The translations under genes were made by a program, and so were the position numbers. 64,000 bases of DNA from Pseudotabrizicola sp051200875. GTDB taxonomy: Bacteria > Pseudomonadota > Alphaproteobacteria > Rhodobacterales > Rhodobacteraceae. Where the stretch lies: NCBI RefSeq assembly GCF_051200875.1, contig NZ_CP195191.1, forward strand, positions 1,550,001 through 1,614,000. Direction: 5' to 3'. Of the stretch, positions 59,007-64,000 are shown piece by piece (position 1 is the stretch's first letter; every line of letters begins with the position of its first letter). A model generated the notes under the pieces. The model saw only the letters and a program-made list of their open reading frames with translations, searched no databases and was not told where the DNA came from.

Positions 59007-60266
59007 ATGCCGCTTCTGGTGATGAAATTCGGCGGAACCTCTGTCGCCAATCTTGAGCGGATCGAAAACGCCGCCAAGAAGGTGCAGAAAGAGGTTGAGC
59101 GCGGCTATGACGTGATCGTCATAGTCTCGGCCATGTCGGGCGAAACGAACAAGCTTGTCGGTTTTGTTGAAGGCACGTCCAAGCTTTATGACGCCCGTGA
59201 ATACGATGCCGTTGTTGCATCTGGCGAAAATGTGACTGCGGGGCTGATGGCCCTTCGACTTCAGGAGATGGGTGTTCCGGCACGCAGCTGGCAAGGTTGG
59301 CAAGTTCCGATCAACACCACGTCCGCACATGGTTCGGCACGGTTTATGTCAATCCCGCGGGAAAACCTGGATGCGAAATTCGCTGAAGGGTTCAAGGTCG
59401 CTGTCGTTGCGGGCTTCCAAGGCGTTTCCGCCGAAGGCCGGGTCACGACACTTGGTCGCGGCGGTTCGGACACCACCGCCGTTGCTTTTGCCGCCGCCTT
59501 TGAAGCCGAACGGTGCGACATCTACACGGATGTCGATGGCGTTTACACCACCGACCCGCGCGTCAGTTCGAAAGCGCGCAAGATGGACAAGATCGCCTTT
59601 GAGGAGATGCTGGAACTTGCCTCTCTCGGGGCAAAGGTTCTGCAAACCCGTTCGGTCGAGCTTGCCATGCGCTACAATGTGCGCCTGCGTGTGCTGTCAT
59701 CATTCGAAGACACCGATGAAACTTCTGGAACGCTCGTCTGTGGCGAGGAGGAAATCATGGAATCCAAAGTCGTATCCGGCATCGCGTTCTCGCGCGAAGA
59801 AGCCAAGATCACCCTCTTCACCATCGAGGACCGCCCCGGCGTTGCCTCGGCCATTTTTGGCCCCTTGGCTGACGCGGGCATCAACGTTGACATGATCGTT
59901 CAGAACATCAGCGAGAAGAACTATGACGAGGCCCATCCGGGCGCCGTCACCGACATGACCTTTTCTTGCCCGATCAATCAAGTCGACCGTGCCAAGAAGG
60001 CGCTGGAAGATGCCCAAAAAGAAGGCAAGATCAAATATGATGATCTGATCATCGACACCGACGTCGCCAAGGTTTCGGTTGTCGGTATCGGTATGCGCAG
60101 TCATGCAGGCGTGGCCGCCAAGATGTTCACGTCACTCTCGGCCGAGAACATCAACATCAAGGTGATTTCGACCTCTGAGATCAAGATTTCCGTGCTGATC
60201 GACCGGAAATACATGGAATTGGCCGTTCAGGCGCTGCACGACGCCTTTGACCTTGATAAAGTCTGA
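59007..60266 (+). CDS. lysC: Aspartate kinase
   Basis: 419 residues. First step of the aspartate family (Lys, Met, Thr). Kinase domain begins LVMKFGGTSVANLERI; catalytic/ATP motifs include VVASGENVTAGLMA and GRGGSDTTAVAFAAAF. Two ACT domains (about 270-405) with FTIEDRPGVASAIFG imply feedback by Lys and/or Thr. ATG 59007 preceded by GGGAGG; a short GC hairpin (58958-58980) in the leader might affect expression. A terminator follows. Confidence 0.97.
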   Translation: MPLLVMKFGGTSVANLERIENAAKKVQKEVERGYDVIVIVSAMSGETNKLVGFVEGTSKLYDAREYDAVVASGENVTAGLMALRLQEMGVPARSWQGWQVPINTTSAHGSARFMSIPRENLDAKFAEGFKVAVVAGFQGVSAEGRVTTLGRGGSDTTAVAFAAAFEAERCDIYTDVDGVYTTDPRVSSKARKMDKIAFEEMLELASLGAKVLQTRSVELAMRYNVRLRVLSSFEDTDETSGTLVCGEEEIMESKVVSGIAFSREEAKITLFTIEDRPGVASAIFGPLADAGINVDMIVQNISEKNYDEAHPGAVTDMTFSCPINQVDRAKKALEDAQKEGKIKYDDLIIDTDVAKVSVVGIGMRSHAGVAAKMFTSLSAENINIKVISTSEIKISVLIDRKYMELAVQALHDAFDLDKV

Positions 60267-60292
60267 ACCGTCCCGCTAGCGGCAGAATAGCG

Positions 60293-60322
60293 CGGCCCGC
60301 CAATTGGTGGGCCGTTTTCTTT
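60293..60322 (+). terminator. Rho-independent terminator of lysC
   Basis: CGGCCCGCC (60293-60301) pairs with GGTGGGCCG (60306-60314), one G-T pair, AATT loop, followed by TTTTCTTT. Confidence 0.9.
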
Positions 60323-60442
60323 CTCGCCTCTCGATTTCACGACGCTCTATTCCTCGCTTGACGTTTTGTTTCCGACGTAACTGTGTTCTAAGGAGGCAAA
60401 GCGTATTTCCGGCGCCGAAAGAAACGATCTTCAGGGACAGGC

Positions 60443-62686
60443 ATGTCAGAACGGACCGAAAGTGAAAGCCGCAAATTGTTGCGTCGACTGCGCGACACGT
60501 TGGCGACGACCGGAGGCGGGCAAGACCGGTTGGACCGGATCACGCATCTGATTGCAGACTCGATGAAGACCGAGGTTTGCTCGATCTACCTGTTTCGCGA
60601 CCCTGAAACGCTGGAACTCTGTGCGACCGAGGGGTTGAAGAAAGAGGCCGTCCACCAGACGCGTATGAAGCTGGGCGAGGGCCTTGTCGGTCGCGTGGCC
60701 CGCACCAACAGTGCGGTCAATACAGCCAATGCCCCGGCGGAAAAAGGTTTCCGCTATATGCCGGAAACCGGCGAAGAGATTTATTCCAGTTTCTTGGGCG
60801 TCCCGATTCAACGAGTTGGCGAAAAACTTGGCGTTCTGGTCGTCCAGTCGAAGACGGCAAGAAGCTTCTCGGATGACGAGATCTATGCCCTTGACGTCGT
60901 CGCCATGGTTTTGGCCGAGATGACGGAATTGGGGGCATTCACGTCAGACGACAATGGCATGTCGGCCCTGCATCGGCAGCCTGCCTTGTTTCGTGGCGGC
61001 ATAGGTCAGGAAGGATCGGCCGAGGGCCATGTCTGGCTGCACGAGCCACGCGTTGTCGTGACCAACCCCGTGGCAGACGATCCGCTGACCGAGATTGAGC
61101 GGATCAGAGAAGCCGTTGGCCAGCTTCGCGTTTCCATCGACGACCTGCTGGCCGCGCAAAGTCTGGACAAGGATCAGGTTCAAGTCCTTGAAGCCTATCG
61201 CATGTTCGCAAATTCGCGCGGTTGGTTGCGGCGCATGGAAGAGGACATCATGCGCGGCCTATCGGCCGAAGCCGCTGTCGAAAAGGAACAGTCCGCTGCA
61301 CGGGCGCGCCTTGAGCAGGTCGAAGACGCATATCTGCGCGAACGGCTTTCCGATCTGGACGACCTGTCGAACCGTCTTCTGCGCCTGCTTACCGGCCAAG
61401 GTCAGGACACGGGCGCTGAAATGCCCGAGAACCCCGTTCTTGTCGCCCGCAATATCGGTCCTGCTGAACTGTTGGATTACGGGCGCAGCTTGAAGGGCGT
61501 GGTGCTGGAAGAAGGCAGCGTGGGGAGCCATGCGGCCATAGTCGCGCGCGCTTTGGCAATTCCCTTGGTCATCAATACGGGCCGCATTACCGCCGAGGCC
61601 CTGAATGGCGACCACATCCTTGTCGATGGCGATCAGGGGATCGTGCATCTTCGCCCAGAAGAAACTGTTGCGCGCGCTTTCCGTGACAAAATCGCAATGC
61701 AGGCAGAGGCCCAGAAGCGCTATGCCAGCCTGCGCAAATTGCCCGCCACAACGCTGTGCGGAAAGACAATTTCGCTAAGCATGAACGCGGGCCTGATGGC
61801 CGATCTGCCCAGCCTCGAAGGCTCTGGTGCCGAAGGGGTGGGACTTTTCCGAACGGAATTGCAGTTCTTGATCCGCAACAAGATGCCCCGTCGGGCCGAA
61901 CTTGCATCGCTGTATGCGCGGGTCATGGACGCGGCAAAAGGAAAACGCGTGGCCTTCCGTACCTTGGACATCGGATCGGACAAGGTGCTGCCCTATATGA
62001 AACCGCAGGACGAACCGAACCCCGCAATGGGTTGGCGGGCCATCCGGGTTGGGTTGGACAAACCCGGTGTACTGCGGATGCAGGTTCAGGCGCTTATCCG
62101 CGCGGCAAACGGGCGCCCGCTGACCGTCATGTTCCCCTTCATCACCGAGTTTTCCGAGTTTCAGGAGGCTAGATCACATGTCCTTCGCGAATTGCATCGC
62201 GAAAGATCCTTGGGTCATGTGCCCCCTGCAAAAATCGAAATCGGCGCCATGCTGGAAACGCCCAGCTTGGCCTATGCACCGAAAGCCTTCTTTGAACTCG
62301 TTGATTTCATTTCGATCGGGGGGAACGATCTGAAGCAATTCTTCTTTGCCGCAGACCGTGAGAACGAACGCGTTCGGCGCCGCTATGACACCTTGAACTT
62401 CAGCTTCCTGAATTTCATCGAGCAGATCGTTGCACGATGCAATGAAACGGGTACGGCCTTGAGTTACTGTGGCGAAGACGCTGGTCGCCCGATCGAGGCC
62501 TTGGCGCTATCGGCTATGGGGCTTCGCAGCCTTTCGATGCGGCCAGCCTCTATCGGGCCGGTCAAGGCCTTGCTGCGAAAGACCAATCTGGACGAAGCGA
62601 AGTCGGTCATCGTGGCCGCACGCGACAGCGGCGAACCATCTGCGCGGCAGGCGTTGATGAATTGGTTGGCCGAACAGCCGAACTGA
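60443..62686 (+). CDS. ptsP: Phosphoenolpyruvate--protein phosphotransferase PtsP (nitrogen PTS)
   Basis: 747 residues: GAF domain (about 20-155: LGEGLVGRVARTNSAVN) followed by PTS Enzyme I. The phosphoacceptor His is in GSVGSHAAIVARAL (about residue 355), and the PEP barrel has EGVGLFRTELQFLIR, SIGGNDLKQF and a C-terminal catalytic Cys in SYCGEDAG. It phosphorylates NPr (PtsO) in the PTS-Ntr regulatory chain; the other members are not in the window. Confidence 0.96.
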   Translation: MSERTESESRKLLRRLRDTLATTGGGQDRLDRITHLIADSMKTEVCSIYLFRDPETLELCATEGLKKEAVHQTRMKLGEGLVGRVARTNSAVNTANAPAEKGFRYMPETGEEIYSSFLGVPIQRVGEKLGVLVVQSKTARSFSDDEIYALDVVAMVLAEMTELGAFTSDDNGMSALHRQPALFRGGIGQEGSAEGHVWLHEPRVVVTNPVADDPLTEIERIREAVGQLRVSIDDLLAAQSLDKDQVQVLEAYRMFANSRGWLRRMEEDIMRGLSAEAAVEKEQSAARARLEQVEDAYLRERLSDLDDLSNRLLRLLTGQGQDTGAEMPENPVLVARNIGPAELLDYGRSLKGVVLEEGSVGSHAAIVARALAIPLVINTGRITAEALNGDHILVDGDQGIVHLRPEETVARAFRDKIAMQAEAQKRYASLRKLPATTLCGKTISLSMNAGLMADLPSLEGSGAEGVGLFRTELQFLIRNKMPRRAELASLYARVMDAAKGKRVAFRTLDIGSDKVLPYMKPQDEPNPAMGWRAIRVGLDKPGVLRMQVQALIRAANGRPLTVMFPFITEFSEFQEARSHVLRELHRERSLGHVPPAKIEIGAMLETPSLAYAPKAFFELVDFISIGGNDLKQFFFAADRENERVRRRYDTLNFSFLNFIEQIVARCNETGTALSYCGEDAGRPIEALALSAMGLRSLSMRPASIGPVKALLRKTNLDEAKSVIVAARDSGEPSARQALMNWLAEQPN

Positions 62687-62690
62687 CCTT

Positions 62691-63449
62691 TCAGGCGCGT
62701 TTCGGCACGGGCTTTTCGACTGCATTCGAGAAGTCCGCAAGAACCCGTTCGGCCCCATGGCTTTCAGCCATTCTAAGCAGGGCAAAGCGAATACGCGCAA
62801 TTTCCCTGTAGTAATTCAGAAAGGCTGCGTTCAAAGCGGCCCCGGTCAAGGCGCCAAGTATCGGAACGGTCTGCGCCGCCAGTTTCTGGCCGAACGCAGT
62901 CACAAGGCGCGGTGCAACGGCGGACAGCACCTTTTGCACGGCCGGGCCTGTCAAGGTAAGTCGCGCGGAAAGAAAACTGGTGTTGATGCCATCGTCGCTT
63001 TGAAGAGGGCTGCCTGCGCCAAAGGTGCGGATGCATTCCAACCGGATGTCGGGATCATTTGGGTCGAAGCCAGCCAGTCGCGCTTCGGCCCGGATGGCAT
63101 TCAAGATCAGCGTGATGGTCAGCGGCAGTTCAGCAACCGCGGTCGCAATGCCTCCCGCCCCACCAGCAGCCCCCGCGGCGACCGCGGCCGCAAGACGTCC
63201 TTTTGGTCCTGCATCGGGCAGGCGATCAGCTTGGGACGCGAGCGAAAGGCTCGCCTTCAACCCGCTTTCGACAGCAGATTCGATCTGTGTCCGGTAGCTT
63301 CGCGGGATCAGTGAAAGCTGCTTTTCAAAACTGCCGCCCAGTCGGTTCACCAAGGATATGACCGGGCCGTTTGCGCGCTTGAAATCTGCCGCAAGCCGAT
63401 GAATTTCAGCGGAATAAAGATCAGAAGCGGGGGTGGGCAGGTTTTCCAT
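62691..63449 (-). CDS. EcsC family protein
   Basis: 252 residues. Central hydrophobic, glycine-rich stretch (AAVAAGAAGGAGGIATAVAE, about 88-107) followed by LPLTITLILNAIRAEARLAG, the EcsC arrangement. The family is named after a B. subtilis gene beside an ABC transporter; its biochemical role is unknown. Convergent with ptsP (4 nt between stops). Downstream of the GNAT gene by 45 nt. Confidence 0.82.
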   Translation of the reverse strand: MENLPTPASDLYSAEIHRLAADFKRANGPVISLVNRLGGSFEKQLSLIPRSYRTQIESAVESGLKASLSLASQADRLPDAGPKGRLAAAVAAGAAGGAGGIATAVAELPLTITLILNAIRAEARLAGFDPNDPDIRLECIRTFGAGSPLQSDDGINTSFLSARLTLTGPAVQKVLSAVAPRLVTAFGQKLAAQTVPILGALTGAALNAAFLNYYREIARIRFALLRMAESHGAERVLADFSNAVEKPVPKRA

Positions 63450-63494
63450 TCCATGGATATGGGGATTGGCGCAATCTCTGCAATAGCAGCAAGG

Positions 63495-63980
63495 TCACGT
63501 CGCTTTCGTGACCATCCCTTTGACGCCATCCCAAGCCCCGGCCTTTAGTGCCAGACCAAGGATTCGGTCGGGGTTTGTGGGGGGCGGCATTTGCACATCT
63601 GACAATTTGCGAAAACCGAAGCGGCGGTAATAGGGTTCATCCCCAACCAACATGACCCGTTCCCAGCCAAGACGTTTGGCCTCGGCAAGGCTTTCATTTA
63701 TCAGCAGGCCACCCAGACCTTCGCCCTGACGGGTCGGATGAACGGCAACTGGGCCGAGCAGCAAGATATCCTGTTCGCCCACCAAAGCTGGCCAATAGCG
63801 GATAGCTGCGGCCAAAGTGCCAGAATCATCGCGTAAAATCAGACACAAAGGCGCAACAGTCGGAACGCCGTCGCGAAGACGATAAGAAGACAAGGCTGTG
63901 CGACCGGGGGCAAAACAAAGGTCAAGAAGGGCCTCGACCTCCCACCAGTCGTCCTCGGTTTCCTCCTCAAGTCGGTACAA
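63495..63980 (-). CDS. GNAT family N-acetyltransferase (YhbS-like)
   Basis: 161 residues. GNAT acetyl-CoA loop is VHPTRQGEGLGGLLINESLA (R/Q-x-x-G-x-G/A), and the C-terminal VMLVGDEPYYRRFGFRK is typical of the YhbS-like group. TTG at 63980 has GGAGGG 8 nt upstream and seems the start, but the frame is open to the window edge, so a longer N-terminus is possible. Substrate unknown. First of a two-gene set with ecsC. Confidence 0.82.
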   Translation of the reverse strand: MYRLEEETEDDWWEVEALLDLCFAPGRTALSSYRLRDGVPTVAPLCLILRDDSGTLAAAIRYWPALVGEQDILLLGPVAVHPTRQGEGLGGLLINESLAEAKRLGWERVMLVGDEPYYRRFGFRKLSDVQMPPPTNPDRILGLALKAGAWDGVKGMVTKAT

Positions 63981-64000
63981 GCGCGGTGCCCTCCGAATCC

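Noticed and set aside
1..64000. CRISPR arrays, prophage, insertion sequences, rRNA
   Set aside because: No regularly spaced direct repeats, integrase, transposase or ribosomal RNA signature seen on either strand.

Overview
The window comes from the chromosome of an alphaproteobacterium, almost certainly a member of the Rhodobacteraceae. This rests on a cytochrome c2/c-550 type protein, an aa3 oxidase ctaD gene standing apart from the other cta genes with an FNR-type box in front, an ilvC gene divergent from a tandem pair of Lrp/AsnC regulators, a SAM-II riboswitch before metZ, a CtrA-type box, and GC-rich coding with short palindromic elements in the gaps. I see no insertion sequence, prophage, integron or CRISPR array. 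Most of the window is ordinary core genome; the less ordinary material is in the intergenic DNA and in a few proteins with eroded or fused domains.

Layout. 1-5.7 kb: the tail of an AEC transporter, a complete polyamine-type ABC importer operon (ATPase, binding protein, two permeases), a probable remnant of a Hint-domain gene and tRNA-Leu(GAG). 5.7-16.7 kb: a peptidoglycan-binding protein, lipB, a PLP aminotransferase, cytochrome c2, an oxidoreductase, a dienelactone hydrolase, ctaD with small membrane and lipoprotein genes, and yqeY. 16.9-31.2 kb: carA, a membrane glycosyltransferase with an MshEN-like front domain, a GntR regulator, a HAD nucleotidase, a UbiH-type monooxygenase, a class V aminotransferase, the Lrp pair with ilvC, an MFS carrier, a formate/nitrite channel, and a TetR gene divergent from a membrane protein across two matched operators. 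31.2-42 kb: glmM-folP-folB, a SleB-like hydrolase, a PPDK-like protein with an eroded ATP-grasp half, and glyQ-(small gene)-glyS. 42-52.6 kb: a SPOR/PG-binding/pseudo-protease protein, two tandem trkH genes, folE2, metZ, yciB, a DMT transporter and ftsY. 52.7-64 kb: lysoplasmalogenase, an AlkB-like di-iron protein, xseA, purD, bestrophin, lysC, ptsP, EcsC and a GNAT acetyltransferase.

How the genes connect. Folate supply is represented by folE2, folB and folP; amino-acid metabolism by ilvC, metZ, lysC and carA, with visible control for metZ (SAM-II RNA plus hairpin) and likely control for ilvC (adjacent Lrp pair). Aerobic respiration is represented by ctaD and cytochrome c2. The glycosyltransferase, with a possible c-di-GMP-sensing front domain and a CtrA-like box, points to cell-cycle or lifestyle control of a surface polysaccharide.

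Three families of short intergenic elements recur: (1) A/T-rich double palindromes at 158-204, 23105-23150, 49799-49836 and 58860-58905; (2) composite elements with a GATATTT...GACAGAAAA tail at 24340-24395, 38227-38307, 51454-51530 and in part at 47035-47070; (3) an 83-nt element present twice, at 27901-27983 and 31149-31231, alignable without gaps. Families 1 and 2 show paired changes that preserve the stems, and they are the structures I would look at first for something undescribed.
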